Source: Arthrobacter sp. PvP023
GTDB lineage: Bacteria; Actinomycetota; Actinomycetes; Actinomycetales; Micrococcaceae
Assembly: GCF_017832975.1 (NCBI RefSeq)
Contig: NZ_JAFIBI010000001.1
Location: 3,286,001-3,350,000 of the forward strand
DNA length: 64,000 nucleotides
Direction of reading: 5' to 3'
Shown: positions 28,436 through 37,191 of the stretch, one piece after another
How positions within the stretch are numbered: position 1 is the stretch's first letter
How the letters are laid out: each line of letters opens with the position of its first letter
The notes under the pieces: generated by a model
What the model was told of the DNA's origin: nothing
Databases searched by the model: none
Seen by the model: the letters and a program-made list of their open reading frames with translations, nothing else
Position numbers and translations under genes: made by a program

Positions 28436-29575
28436 ATGGCTGAAAATGAGATCAAAAAGGGCCTCGCCGGCGTCGTGGTGGACTACACCGCGGTGTCCAA
28501 GGTCAACCCCGACACCAATTCGCTGCTCTACCGCGGCTACCCGGTCCAGGAACTCGCAGCCAAGTGCAGCTTCGAGGAAGTGGCCTACCTGCTCTGGAAC
28601 GGTGAACTGCCCACGCCGGAGCAGCTGGCCGGGTTCACGGCCAAGGAAAAGGCGGGGCGCCGGCTGGATCCGGTGGTCAAGCAGGTGATCGACGCGCTGC
28701 CCATCACCTCCCACCCGATGGACGTCTGCCGGACAGCGGCGTCCGTGATGGGAGCGCGGCATGAACTTGCCGAGGACTCCTCGCGCGAGGCAAATATGCA
28801 GAAGGCCATCGACCTGTTCGCCGCCATGCCAGCCGTGGTGGCTTACGACCAGCGCCGCCGCCATGGCCTGGAACTGGTGGAGCCCCGTGACGATCTGGGA
28901 TACGACGCCAACTTCCTCTGGATGACCTTCGGTGAAGAGCAGGTGCCCGAGGTCGTGGACGCGTTCAACGTGTCCATGATTCTGTACGCGGAGCACTCCT
29001 TCAACGCCTCCACGTTTACTGCCCGGGTGATCACATCCACGCTGTCAGACCTGCATTCGGCCGTGACCGGAGCCATCGGTGCCCTCAAGGGTGCGCTCCA
29101 TGGCGGCGCCAATGAAGCAGTCATGCACACCTTCGATGAGATCGGCATACGCTCCGAGGAATCCCTGGAGGACGCCGCCGCCCGGGCCAAGGCCTGGATG
29201 GAGGATGCCCTGGCGAAGAAGAAGAAGGTCATGGGCTTCGGCCACCGCGTCTACAAACACGGCGACTCCCGCGTCCCCACCATGAAGGCCGCACTGGACA
29301 AGATGATTGCCCACTACGGCCGGCCGGAGCTCCTGGGGCTCTACAACGGCCTGGAAAGCGCCATGGACGAGGCCAAGGGAATCAAGCCCAACCTTGACTA
29401 CCCCACCGGCCCCACCTACCACCTCATGGGTTTCGACACCGCCACGTTCACTCCGCTGTTCGTCGCCAGCCGCATCACCGGCTGGACCGCGCACATCATG
29501 GAGCAGCTGGAATCCAACTCCCTGATCCGTCCGTTGAGCGAGTACAACGGCGTGGAAGAACGGCACCTGCCGTAA
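28436..29575 (+). CDS. prpC: 2-methylcitrate synthase (citrate synthase family)
   Basis: Condenses propionyl-CoA with oxaloacetate. The 379-residue short-form type II-like citrate synthase has VVDYTAVSKVNPDTNSLLYRGYPVQELA at the N-terminus, the catalytic His in GALKGALHGGANEAVM, GFGHRVYKHGDSRVP and the C-terminal NSLIRPLSEYNG. GAAGGAG lies upstream of ATG 28436. As the third gene of the prpDBC set the methylcitrate role is well supported, though such enzymes also use acetyl-CoA. Confidence 0.95.
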   Translation: MAENEIKKGLAGVVVDYTAVSKVNPDTNSLLYRGYPVQELAAKCSFEEVAYLLWNGELPTPEQLAGFTAKEKAGRRLDPVVKQVIDALPITSHPMDVCRTAASVMGARHELAEDSSREANMQKAIDLFAAMPAVVAYDQRRRHGLELVEPRDDLGYDANFLWMTFGEEQVPEVVDAFNVSMILYAEHSFNASTFTARVITSTLSDLHSAVTGAIGALKGALHGGANEAVMHTFDEIGIRSEESLEDAAARAKAWMEDALAKKKKVMGFGHRVYKHGDSRVPTMKAALDKMIAHYGRPELLGLYNGLESAMDEAKGIKPNLDYPTGPTYHLMGFDTATFTPLFVASRITGWTAHIMEQLESNSLIRPLSEYNGVEERHLP

Positions 29576-29597
29576 TTCCGCAACCCCGGGAGTTTAC

Positions 29598-29640
29598 GAC
29601 GGCGGGCTGGTCACCTTTTCACAGGTGGCCAGCCCGCCGT
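29598..29640. terminator. Terminator between prpC and convergent NUDIX gene
   Basis: A long inverted repeat with arms ACGGCGGGCTGG-CACCT and complement around a loop TTTTCAC. It lies between convergent genes and probably serves both. Confidence 0.75.
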
Positions 29641-29652
29641 CGTTCTTGGTGG

Positions 29653-30144
29653 TTACAGGGTCCGCAAGACGCTCACTGAAGAGGCCACCGTTTCGTTGTC
29701 GGCGTTGAGGGTGACCACGATGTCCACCGTCCCGCCTTCCAGTACCGGCGGCAGCCAGTGGTCCGCGTCCTGCCACATGCTGTCCACCGGCAGCGACAGT
29801 ACATCAAACCATTCGGGGTCGATCTCCGGACTTTCCACCGGCTCGCCCTGCCACCGGCGGGTGGTGAACAGGGTGGTGTGCATGTTCCATTCCGGGCGGT
29901 GGGGAAAGACAAACTCCACCACGCCGGCAGGGCGCAGGTCCCGCTCGAGCACTATGACGCCGGACTCTTCCTGGACCTCCCGGCAGGCGGCTTCGGCGTG
30001 GCTCTCCCCCGGCTCCACATGACCGCCCAGCCCCACGATCTTGCCCCTGCCGAAGCCGGTCTTCTTGAGGCCGAGAAGGACTTCCGTTCGGCCGTCGGGC
30101 CAGTCCCGGAGCAGGAAGCAGAGGGTTACGGGCGTCGAGGTCAT
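29653..30144 (-). CDS. NUDIX hydrolase (MutT-like)
   Basis: A 163-residue pyrophosphohydrolase. The Nudix box reads GGHVEPGESHAEAACREVQEESGV, with every metal-binding residue present. PVTLCFLLRDWPDGRTEVLLGLKKTGFGRGKIVGLGGHVEPG resembles 8-oxo-dGTP diphosphatases with an FGRGK insert. ATG 30144 and an in-frame GTG two codons earlier are both possible starts. It is convergent with prpC and downstream of the ECF sigma pair, with no obvious functional link. Confidence 0.85.
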   Translation of the reverse strand: MTSTPVTLCFLLRDWPDGRTEVLLGLKKTGFGRGKIVGLGGHVEPGESHAEAACREVQEESGVIVLERDLRPAGVVEFVFPHRPEWNMHTTLFTTRRWQGEPVESPEIDPEWFDVLSLPVDSMWQDADHWLPPVLEGGTVDIVVTLNADNETVASSVSVLRTL

Positions 30145-30169
30145 GGACACCAGACTAGCTGTGTTGACC

Positions 30170-31162
30170 TCAGCCGGCGTTGATCTGCAGCGACGTGATC
30201 ATGCGCCTGGCGTTGAGGTAGCCAGGTGTCTTCATATACGCCTGTGCGTCACCGACAGTGGCAAACTCCTTTACCCCCGGTGCGTCGTCAGGCAAAGGAG
30301 CAGAGTTCACCTGCACGGCGTCAGCGAACATGTACGTGGGAGATTCTTCCGGCCCGTTGACCACGTTGTAGAACATGCACGACTTTCCATCGACGCCGGC
30401 CCTGGTGGATGTGATGCCCAATGAGGCATTGACTCCGGAGCCTGTTTCGACGGCCCGGAAAATGAATCTCGGAGTGACGTCGCTTCTACCGGGGTTGTAA
30501 GGCAGTTGCATCTCTTCGGTATCGAGCACGGAATAGGGGCGAGGCCCTTCACATCCTCCACCGAGGCCACCGTGGACCCCATAGACGAGTTCCGCGACAA
30601 ACATGCCGGCATCGTCGGTGACCTCGAGCCTCACTGCGTTGCCGTCGGCATCCCCAGACAGCGGAACGACATCCCAGCTGGCAGGGTGGTCAAAGGTGAC
30701 TTTTCCGTTCGCGCTTGTAAACGCCTGCCAGCCCACGTCCGGTTCGGAGGGTGCCGGCGGCGGCACTGCCGAAGCGGACGGTTTAGGAGTGTCGGCTGCC
30801 GCGGCCGAACTGCTTGCGGACGGCCCGGACGAGGGAGCTGAAGTGCTGCCGGTGTTGCTGGCGGCAGGTCCTGGCGCCGGAGAGTTGATGGACCCCATGT
30901 TGCCGGCCACCACCGCGAGGGTAACTACTGCTGCCGCCGCCAATGCCGCGACGACTGTGCGGATAGCCGTGCGGCGTTTGGACTGCCGTGCCCGGTCCAG
31001 GGAAGTGACGCCGCCGCTGTCGGTGAAGGTTCCGGAGAACGTGTGGGCGGCCTGTGCCTCTGGTTTGTCCTCGGGGACCTCAGGGCTGGCCGGGACGGTC
31101 TGCGGCCGGGTACCGGGAATCTGCGGTTTTGCGTTTTTCATGAGCTGTTCGATCCGATCCAT
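30170..31162 (-). CDS. Membrane-anchored protein, putative ECF sigma-factor partner
   Basis: I do not recognise a named family. The 330-residue protein has a soluble, charged N-terminal segment of about 65 residues, an RQSKRRTAIRT positively charged turn, one transmembrane helix at about 68-88 (VVAALAAAAVVTLAVVAG), a Ser/Ala/Pro-rich linker (about 95-135) and an extracytoplasmic domain from about 140 with three cysteines. It lies 2 bases downstream of an ECF sigma gene and its topology (short cytosolic head, one helix, outer domain) matches anti-sigma factors. No zinc HxxxCxxC motif is seen. The anti-sigma role is inferred from position and topology only. Confidence 0.6.
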   Translation of the reverse strand: MDRIEQLMKNAKPQIPGTRPQTVPASPEVPEDKPEAQAAHTFSGTFTDSGGVTSLDRARQSKRRTAIRTVVAALAAAAVVTLAVVAGNMGSINSPAPGPAASNTGSTSAPSSGPSASSSAAAADTPKPSASAVPPPAPSEPDVGWQAFTSANGKVTFDHPASWDVVPLSGDADGNAVRLEVTDDAGMFVAELVYGVHGGLGGGCEGPRPYSVLDTEEMQLPYNPGRSDVTPRFIFRAVETGSGVNASLGITSTRAGVDGKSCMFYNVVNGPEESPTYMFADAVQVNSAPLPDDAPGVKEFATVGDAQAYMKTPGYLNARRMITSLQINAG

Positions 31163-31164
31163 GG

Positions 31165-31665
31165 CTAGGCCGTCCTTTCGTTCATCAGGTGTGCCGGGAC
31201 CATGCCGGCGAATGATTTCCTGGCCCGGTGCAGGCGCACGCCTGCAGCAGAGAGGGAGCAGCCCAGGCTTTCGGCGAGTTCAGCTGTTGTCAGCCCGTCC
31301 CAGTAGGCGAGCATAAGCACTTCGCGCTGTTTGTCGTTCAGCTTTGCGAGGACGTCGGCCACGGCGTTGGATTCATTGTCGTTCGTAGCCGCTGCGGCCC
31401 TTACCTGGTCCTGCAGTCTTCGCCGCAGCAGCTGCTGACGGTGACGGCCCTTGTACTCGTTGGCCACAACGTTCCGGGCGGCGGCAACAAGCCAGCCAAT
31501 CCCTGGTTGCTCGGGGAGATCCTTCTCCCAGGCAATCCTGAAAACATCTGCCGCGAGCTCCTCTGCCCGGTCTGCATCGTTGATTCGATAAGCGATATAC
31601 CGGTAGATGCGTCCGAAGTGCTCCGAGTGCAAAACCGTGAATGAGCGCTCCCGTGCCCCCAACAT
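31165..31665 (-). CDS. ECF-family RNA polymerase sigma factor
   Basis: A 166-residue sigma-70 family factor. Region 2 is FGRIYRYIAYRINDADRAEELAADVFRIAWEK (about 17-48) and region 4 is LNDKQREVLMLAYWDGLTTAELAESLGCSLSAAGVRLHRARKSF (about 109-152). A GGGGGACG ribosome site precedes ATG 31665. Region 2 and region 4 are directly linked, with no sigma-3 domain, as expected for the ECF group. The membrane protein downstream is translationally adjacent. I could not find a clear autoregulated GGAAC/CGTC promoter in the 96 bases upstream. Confidence 0.9.
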   Translation of the reverse strand: MLGARERSFTVLHSEHFGRIYRYIAYRINDADRAEELAADVFRIAWEKDLPEQPGIGWLVAAARNVVANEYKGRHRQQLLRRRLQDQVRAAAATNDNESNAVADVLAKLNDKQREVLMLAYWDGLTTAELAESLGCSLSAAGVRLHRARKSFAGMVPAHLMNERTA

Positions 31666-31761
31666 TCGTCCCCCTGGAATCCCGTACCGACCTGCTAACA
31701 GTTAAGTGTTTGGCGGGGGCGGAATTATTACATTCGACAGAAGAATATTTCCTCCGCCAGG

Positions 31762-32832
31762 TCAGCCCAGCGCCCTCGGGTGGGCCGCGGCGTAAATCTC
31801 CCGCAGGGTATCTGCCGTCACCAGCGTGTAGACCTGGGTGGTGGTGACAGAGGCGTGGCCGAGAAGTTCCTGCACCACCCGCACGTCCGCACCACCTTCC
31901 AGGAGATGGGTGGCGAACGAGTGGCGGAGCGTGTGGGGCGAAACGTCCTTGGTGATGTTGGCCTTGTCTGCAGCAGCCTTGAGGATCGTCCACGCGCTCT
32001 GCCGGCTGATCCGGCCGCCGCGGGCGTTCAGGAACAGCGCCGGCGTACCCTTGCCTTTGGCGGCCAGCAGCGGCCGGCCGCGCACCAGGTACGCGTCAAG
32101 GGCACGCGCTCCGTAGGACCCAAGCGGCACCAGGCGTTCCTTGGACCCCTTGCCGAAGAGCCGGACGATGGCCGGGCCGGCCTGCTCCGTCTGGAGCGAT
32201 ATGTCGTCGACGTCCAGGCCCACCGCCTCGCTGATGCGGGCACCGGTGGAATAGAGAAACTCCAGCAGGGCCCGGTCCCTCAAGCCTGTAGCCGTGTCGG
32301 TACCGGCCGCTTCCAGGATCCGGGTGACTTCGTCCACACTGATGGCCTTGGGCAGCCGTTTGCCGGGCATGGGCGGGTGGACATCGCTGGCGGGATCCGC
32401 CGTCGTAATTCCTTCCAGCGCCCAGAACTTATGGAGGCCGCGGACCGCCACGACGGTCCGGGCGGCGGACCTGACACCGAGTGCTGTCCCGCCGTCGGAA
32501 CCGTCGGACAATGCCTGCACAAACCCGGTGACGTGCCGCCGGGTGACATCGCCCGGGCGTTCCGGGCCGCATACGGCGAGGTAGTTCGCGTACCGGGCAA
32601 GGTCACGGCGGTAGGCGGACAACGTGTTCGCCGCCAGACCACGCTCCACGCCCATGTGCTGGAGGTAGTCGTTCACGGCGCGGTCTATGGCGTTGCGTGG
32701 CCGGCCGGAACCTTCGCTTTGTGTTTGTCCGGCACGGGTTGGTTCAGCACGCGTTGGCTCCGCACGGGTTGGTTCTGCACGCGTTGGTTCAGCACCGGCA
32801 CGTTCCGGCGCGGGAGTGACGGTGCTGCCCAT
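31762..32832 (-). CDS. xerD: Site-specific tyrosine recombinase XerD
   Basis: Resolves chromosome dimers at dif with XerC. The 356-residue protein has a SAM-like core-binding domain ([32 protein letters not shown]) and a catalytic domain with the conserved Arg in [25 protein letters not shown] and the nucleophile Tyr in TQVYTLV. The first 45 residues are extra compared with the usual ~300 aa and hold a TRAEP tandem repeat, so a later start cannot be excluded. The ATG overlaps the stop of the NUDIX gene (TAATG), which supports 32832. Synteny with Rv1701 supports XerD rather than a phage integrase. Confidence 0.93.
   Translation of the reverse strand: MGSTVTPAPERAGAEPTRAEPTRAEPTRAEPTRAGQTQSEGSGRPRNAIDRAVNDYLQHMGVERGLAANTLSAYRRDLARYANYLAVCGPERPGDVTRRHVTGFVQALSDGSDGGTALGVRSAARTVVAVRGLHKFWALEGITTADPASDVHPPMPGKRLPKAISVDEVTRILEAAGTDTATGLRDRALLEFLYSTGARISEAVGLDVDDISLQTEQAGPAIVRLFGKGSKERLVPLGSYGARALDAYLVRGRPLLAAKGKGTPALFLNARGGRISRQSAWTILKAAADKANITKDVSPHTLRHSFATHLLEGGADVRVVQELLGHASVTTTQVYTLVTADTLREIYAAAHPRALG
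32732..32791 (-). repeat. 15-bp tandem repeat in xerD 5' end (4 copies)
   Basis: Four near-identical 15-bp units (GCACGGGTTGGTTCA type, alternating GCACGCG and GCACGGG) encode TRAEP repeats. The alternation makes a 30-bp higher-order unit, consistent with slippage or unequal crossover. Confidence 0.9.
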
Positions 32833-33494
32833 TAACGCTGGCTGGGATGGGCGGGCCAGGGGGCGTTTGCCGGACGCAGATGCTCGAAGTCGTCCGCGCG
32901 TGCTGCCGCGGCGGCAAGAATTCCGACGACGGCGGACGGGTTGTGCAGCCGGCCCTCCAGAACGGCCGCCACCGCTTCCTCCAACGGTGTCCAGTGCAGT
33001 TCTATCTCGGCTTCCTCATCCGTTCGGACGTGGAGTTCATGATCCGGCACGTCACTCAAATCCCGGGCGAGGTAAATGCGGATCGCCTCGCTCGAGGATC
33101 CCGGGGAGTTGAAGAAGTCGGCCAGCACATTCCAGCTGCCGGCTACCAGGTCTGCCTCCTCGGCGAGCTCACGTGCGGCGCCCACCACGAAGTCCTCGCC
33201 CTCAATGTCCAGCAGGCCGGCCGGGATCTCCCACAGGTCCATGCCGACGGGATGCCGGTACTGCTTCATCAGCAGAACTTCGCCGGCATCGTTCATCGGC
33301 AGGACTGCCACCGCACCCGGGTGGTCGATGTAGTCGCGCACCAGTTCGTCGCCGTGTTCGCTGAGCTGGAAACTGTCGCTGACGACGTCCCAGATGCGGC
33401 CTTCGTACACCTTCCGGGACGACAAAAGACGGCGCGGGCTCGGCGCATCCGAAACCTGCCGTGCAGCATTGGGGGTTTCAGGCATACCGGGCAT
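32832..33494 (-). CDS. NUDIX hydrolase (ADP-ribose pyrophosphatase-like, Rv1700-like)
   Basis: A 220-residue NUDIX enzyme. It has a [16 protein letters not shown]-terminal strand, [24 protein letters not shown] and the Nudix box [21 protein letters not shown]. This is the ADPRase layout: hydrolyses ADP-ribose to AMP and ribose 5-phosphate. It lies 27 bases after pyrG and overlaps xerD by one base, as in mycobacteria. Confidence 0.9.
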   Translation of the reverse strand: MPGMPETPNAARQVSDAPSPRRLLSSRKVYEGRIWDVVSDSFQLSEHGDELVRDYIDHPGAVAVLPMNDAGEVLLMKQYRHPVGMDLWEIPAGLLDIEGEDFVVGAARELAEEADLVAGSWNVLADFFNSPGSSSEAIRIYLARDLSDVPDHELHVRTDEEAEIELHWTPLEEAVAAVLEGRLHNPSAVVGILAAAAARADDFEHLRPANAPWPAHPSQR

Positions 33495-33521
33495 CGCGCC
33501 GTCCTTTGATTTAGTTGGTGA

Positions 33522-35318
33522 CTACTTGGCGGAGACCTTGCGGGCGGAGCCGCTGGCCTCAGCCGGTGCTTCCGCACTGGTTGCTTCCGCACTGTTGGCG
33601 CCGGGAAGCAGATCCCCGCCCTTCTGGTGATCCAACGCGGCCTTGACCAGGCCCGCGAACAAAGGATGCGGCCGGGTGGGGCGGGAGCTCAGCTCCGGGT
33701 GGGCCTGGGTGGCGACGTAGTACGGGTGGACCTCGCGGGGAAGCTCAACATACTCCACCAGCTTGCCGTCCGGGGACGTTCCGGAGAACACGAGCCCCTT
33801 CGCTGCAATCTGGTCGCGGTACTTGTTGTTGACTTCGTAGCGGTGGCGGTGCCGCTCGCTGACCTTGGTGGTGCCGTAGGTCTCGGCAATGACGGAACCT
33901 TCGTCCAGCTTGGCTTCGTAGAGGCCAAGACGCATGGTGCCGCCGAGGTCGCCCTTGCCGTCAACGATGTCCAGCTGCTCTTCCATGGTGGCGATGACCG
34001 GGTACTTGGAGTCCGGTTCGAATTCGCTGGACGATGCGCCCTCAAGGCCCACCACGTTCCGGGCGTATTCGATGACCATGCACTGGAGGCCCAGGCACAG
34101 GCCCAGGACCGGCAGCTTGGTTTCGCGGGCAAACTTGAGCGCGCCCAGCTTGCCTTCGAGGCCGCGGATGCCGAACCCGCCGGGCACGCAGATCGCGTCC
34201 ACGCCGGAGAGCGAGTTCACGGCACCTTCGTGAGTTTCGCATTCGTCCGAGGGGACCCAGCGGATCTTGACCTTGGTGTCGTTGGCGAAGCCGCCGGCGC
34301 GCAGGGCCTCGGTGACGGAAAGGTAGGCGTCCGGCAGGTCGATGTACTTGCCGACCAGGGCGATTTCCACTTCGTGCTTCGGGTTGTGGACTGCTTCGAG
34401 CAGCTTGTCCCAGCTGGTCCAGTCAACATCCTTGAACGGCAGGTCCAGTGCACGGACGATGTAGGAGTCCAGGCCCTGGGAGTGGAGGGTCTTGGGGATG
34501 TCGTAAATGCTCGGCGCATCCGGGCAGCCGATGACGGCGTCGATGTCGACGTCGCACATGCGGCCGATCTTGTCACGCATGGCCTGCGGGACTTCGCGGT
34601 CCGAACGGATCACGATCGCCTCGGGCTGAATGCCGATGGAACGCAGCGCGGCAACGGAATGCTGCGTCGGCTTGGTCTTCAGCTCCTGGGACGGCCCGAT
34701 GTACGGGACCAGGGACACATGCAGGAAGAAGACGTTGCCGCGGCCGATGTCCTGGCGCACCTGGCGGGCTGACTCGAGGAAGGGCTGCGACTCGATGTCG
34801 CCAACCGTGCCGCCGATCTCGGTGATGATAACGTCCGGAGCGTTCTTGCCCTCGGCAGGAAGCCGCATCCGGCGCTTGATCTCATCCGTGATGTGCGGGA
34901 TGACCTGGACGGTGTCGCCGAGGTACTCGCCACGGCGCTCCTTGGCGATGACCGTGGAGTAGACCTGGCCCGTTGTGACGTTGGCCGAGCCTTCAAGGTT
35001 TTCATCGAGGAAGCGCTCGTAGTGTCCGACATCCAGGTCAGTCTCGGCACCGTCGTCAGTCACGAAGACTTCGCCGTGCTGGAAGGGGTTCATCGTGCCC
35101 GGATCCACGTTCAGGTAAGGATCGAGCTTCTGCATTGTTACAGACAAACCGCGTGCCCGCAGCAGGTGGCCGAGGCTCGAAGCCGTCAGTCCCTTGCCTA
35201 GCGAGGACGCCACACCGCCGGTGACGAAGATGTGTTTGGTCGTCTTGGACGAGCCCGGGAACCGGGAATTTACACGGGAATTTGATCGCTGCACCACGGA
35301 ATTCGAGCCTATCATCAT
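33522..35318 (-). CDS. pyrG: CTP synthase
   Basis: Amidates UTP to CTP using glutamine. The 598-residue enzyme has the synthetase domain ([36 protein letters not shown]) and a C-terminal class I glutaminase with catalytic Cys in [10 protein letters not shown] and the His/Glu pair near the end. I chose ATG 35318 (MMIGSNSV) because GGAAGG lies 5 bases upstream. The ~30-residue N-terminal extension before KHIFV and a C-terminal Ala-rich tail ([19 protein letters not shown]) exceed the minimal enzyme. It is separated from recN by 130 bases. Confidence 0.97.
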   Translation of the reverse strand: MMIGSNSVVQRSNSRVNSRFPGSSKTTKHIFVTGGVASSLGKGLTASSLGHLLRARGLSVTMQKLDPYLNVDPGTMNPFQHGEVFVTDDGAETDLDVGHYERFLDENLEGSANVTTGQVYSTVIAKERRGEYLGDTVQVIPHITDEIKRRMRLPAEGKNAPDVIITEIGGTVGDIESQPFLESARQVRQDIGRGNVFFLHVSLVPYIGPSQELKTKPTQHSVAALRSIGIQPEAIVIRSDREVPQAMRDKIGRMCDVDIDAVIGCPDAPSIYDIPKTLHSQGLDSYIVRALDLPFKDVDWTSWDKLLEAVHNPKHEVEIALVGKYIDLPDAYLSVTEALRAGGFANDTKVKIRWVPSDECETHEGAVNSLSGVDAICVPGGFGIRGLEGKLGALKFARETKLPVLGLCLGLQCMVIEYARNVVGLEGASSSEFEPDSKYPVIATMEEQLDIVDGKGDLGGTMRLGLYEAKLDEGSVIAETYGTTKVSERHRHRYEVNNKYRDQIAAKGLVFSGTSPDGKLVEYVELPREVHPYYVATQAHPELSSRPTRPHPLFAGLVKAALDHQKGGDLLPGANSAEATSAEAPAEASGSARKVSAK

Positions 35319-35448
35319 TTGAGCCTTCCACGGGTCGAAAATCGGATTCCCCAAATGACTCAGTCTCCCCCGCCGCTGGAACCTGATCAAGTTTTAGCTG
35401 CAAACCACGGGTGGCGGGCGGCCGATGTGACGGTTCTCGCAGTGCGGT

Positions 35449-37188
35449 TCAGGCCCTCTGCGGCAGCAGCTTGGCGTCGTCCAGCAGCTCCTGGGCGTGG
35501 GCCTGGGCTGTTTCGGAATCTTCCTGGCCGGCAAGCATACGGGCCAGCTCCTTGACCCTTTCCGGGCCATCGAGGAGCCGCACGTCGCTGGATGTGAACC
35601 CGGTGGCGGTGCCGCCGTCGGCCCCTCTGACCGATGTCTTAGTGACGGTGATGTGCTGGTCAGCGAACGCGGCAACCTGAGGAAGGTGCGTGACCACCAG
35701 GACCTGCACATGCTGCGCCAGCATGGCCAGCCGGCGGCCGATCTCGACGGCGGCCCGACCGCCCACGCCGGCGTCCACTTCGTCGAACACAAAGGTGGGC
35801 ACCGGATCCACTGCGGCGAGCACCACCTCGATGGCCAGCATCACGCGGGACAGCTCGCCCCCGGAAGCACCCTTGCCCAGCGGGCGGGCCGGCGCACCGG
35901 AGTGGGGCTGAAGCAGGAACGAGATCTCGTCCGCCCCGTACGGCATCAGCTGGGCGGCAGGCTCGATGGTGATCACCAGGGTCGCGTCGGCCATGGCCAG
36001 CGCCTTTAGTTCGGCGCTGACCCGTGCAGAAAGATCTTTGGCGGCCTTGCCCCGGACCTTGCTGATAGCGGCGGCCTGCTTCTTCAGCTCGGCCTCGGTC
36101 CGGGCGACTTCCGCGTCCAGCGCCTCGATCCGGGTGGAGTCATCCTGCAGTTCGTCGAACCGGACGCGGGCGTTCTCCGCCCACACCAGGACCTCGTCGA
36201 TGCTGGGGGCATACTTGCGGACCAGTTTGGCCAGCGCGGCCCGTCGGTCCTCGATCTCCGCGAGCCGCTCCGGCCCCTCTGAATCCAGCCCGGCCTGGTA
36301 GCTCGCCAGTTCCGTGGCGATGTCGTTCAGCAGGAAGCCGACCTCGGCCAGGCGGGCGGCTGCCGCGCCGAGTTCGGCATCGTGCTCGGCCACATGTTCC
36401 AGGGTCCGTTTCGCCGCATCCACCAACGTGGTGGCGTCGCCTTCGTCTCCGTAGTCCTCGGCGATGAGCGCCTGATGGGCGGTGTTCGCCGCAATCCGGA
36501 GTTCTTCGACGTTGGCCAGTTTCACGGCCTCCGCCTTGAGGGACTCGTCCTCACCCGGTTGCGGGTCCACCTCATCGATTTCAGCCAGCGCGATCTCCAG
36601 CGACTCTGCTTCCCGCAGCCTGTCACGAGCCGCGCCCCGCAGCGCGTCCAGCTCCGCCTGGCTGGCTTTCCAGTGGCTGTACAGGGCCTGGTAGGTACCC
36701 AGCGGGCCGGCCAAGGTGTCGCCGGCAAACTTGTCCAAGGCACCGCGCTGGGCAAGCGCCCCCTTCAGCCTGATCTGGTCCGACTGGCCGTGGACCACCA
36801 CCAGGCTTTCGCCGATCTCCGCCAGGACCCCCACGGGGGCGGCGCGGCCGCCAAGGTAGGCACGGCTGCGTCCATCCGCACCCAGCCTCCGGGCAAGGAT
36901 AAGTTCAGCGCCGCCGTCGAACTCCTCCACCTCAGCACCCGCCTCCAACGCGCGTACGACCGCTGCGTGCCCGGCGTCCAATTTGAGGACGGCTTCCGCC
37001 GAGGCGCTCTTCGCACCGCTCCGCACGGCGCCCGCATCCGAGCGGGCACCCAAGAGGAGGCCGACGGCGGTGACCACCATGGTCTTACCGGCACCGGTTT
37101 CGCCGGTCACCACGCTAAGGCCCGGGCCGAGCGGGAGGGTTGCGTCGGTGATGACGCCGAGGTCGCGGATTCTCAGTTCTTCAAGCAT
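35449..37188 (-). CDS. recN: DNA repair protein RecN
   Basis: An SMC-like ATPase acting at double-strand breaks. The 579-residue protein has the N-terminal Walker A (VVTGETGAGKTMVVTAVGLLLGAR), a long coiled-coil middle region (about 160-380), the ABC signature GASGGELSRVMLAIEV and Walker B TFVFDEVDAGVGG. It lies 3 bases downstream of nadK in the run tlyA-nadK-recN. Confidence 0.96.
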   Translation of the reverse strand: MLEELRIRDLGVITDATLPLGPGLSVVTGETGAGKTMVVTAVGLLLGARSDAGAVRSGAKSASAEAVLKLDAGHAAVVRALEAGAEVEEFDGGAELILARRLGADGRSRAYLGGRAAPVGVLAEIGESLVVVHGQSDQIRLKGALAQRGALDKFAGDTLAGPLGTYQALYSHWKASQAELDALRGAARDRLREAESLEIALAEIDEVDPQPGEDESLKAEAVKLANVEELRIAANTAHQALIAEDYGDEGDATTLVDAAKRTLEHVAEHDAELGAAAARLAEVGFLLNDIATELASYQAGLDSEGPERLAEIEDRRAALAKLVRKYAPSIDEVLVWAENARVRFDELQDDSTRIEALDAEVARTEAELKKQAAAISKVRGKAAKDLSARVSAELKALAMADATLVITIEPAAQLMPYGADEISFLLQPHSGAPARPLGKGASGGELSRVMLAIEVVLAAVDPVPTFVFDEVDAGVGGRAAVEIGRRLAMLAQHVQVLVVTHLPQVAAFADQHITVTKTSVRGADGGTATGFTSSDVRLLDGPERVKELARMLAGQEDSETAQAHAQELLDDAKLLPQRA

Positions 37189-37191
37189 GAT

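Noticed and set aside
31666..31761. Autoregulated ECF promoter upstream of the sigma gene
   Set aside because: No convincing GGAAC/CGTC pair could be located; only an AT-rich stretch.
31762..32832. Phage-type integrase
   Set aside because: Synteny with Rv1701, one-base overlap with a housekeeping NUDIX gene and lack of any att site or phage gene point to XerD.
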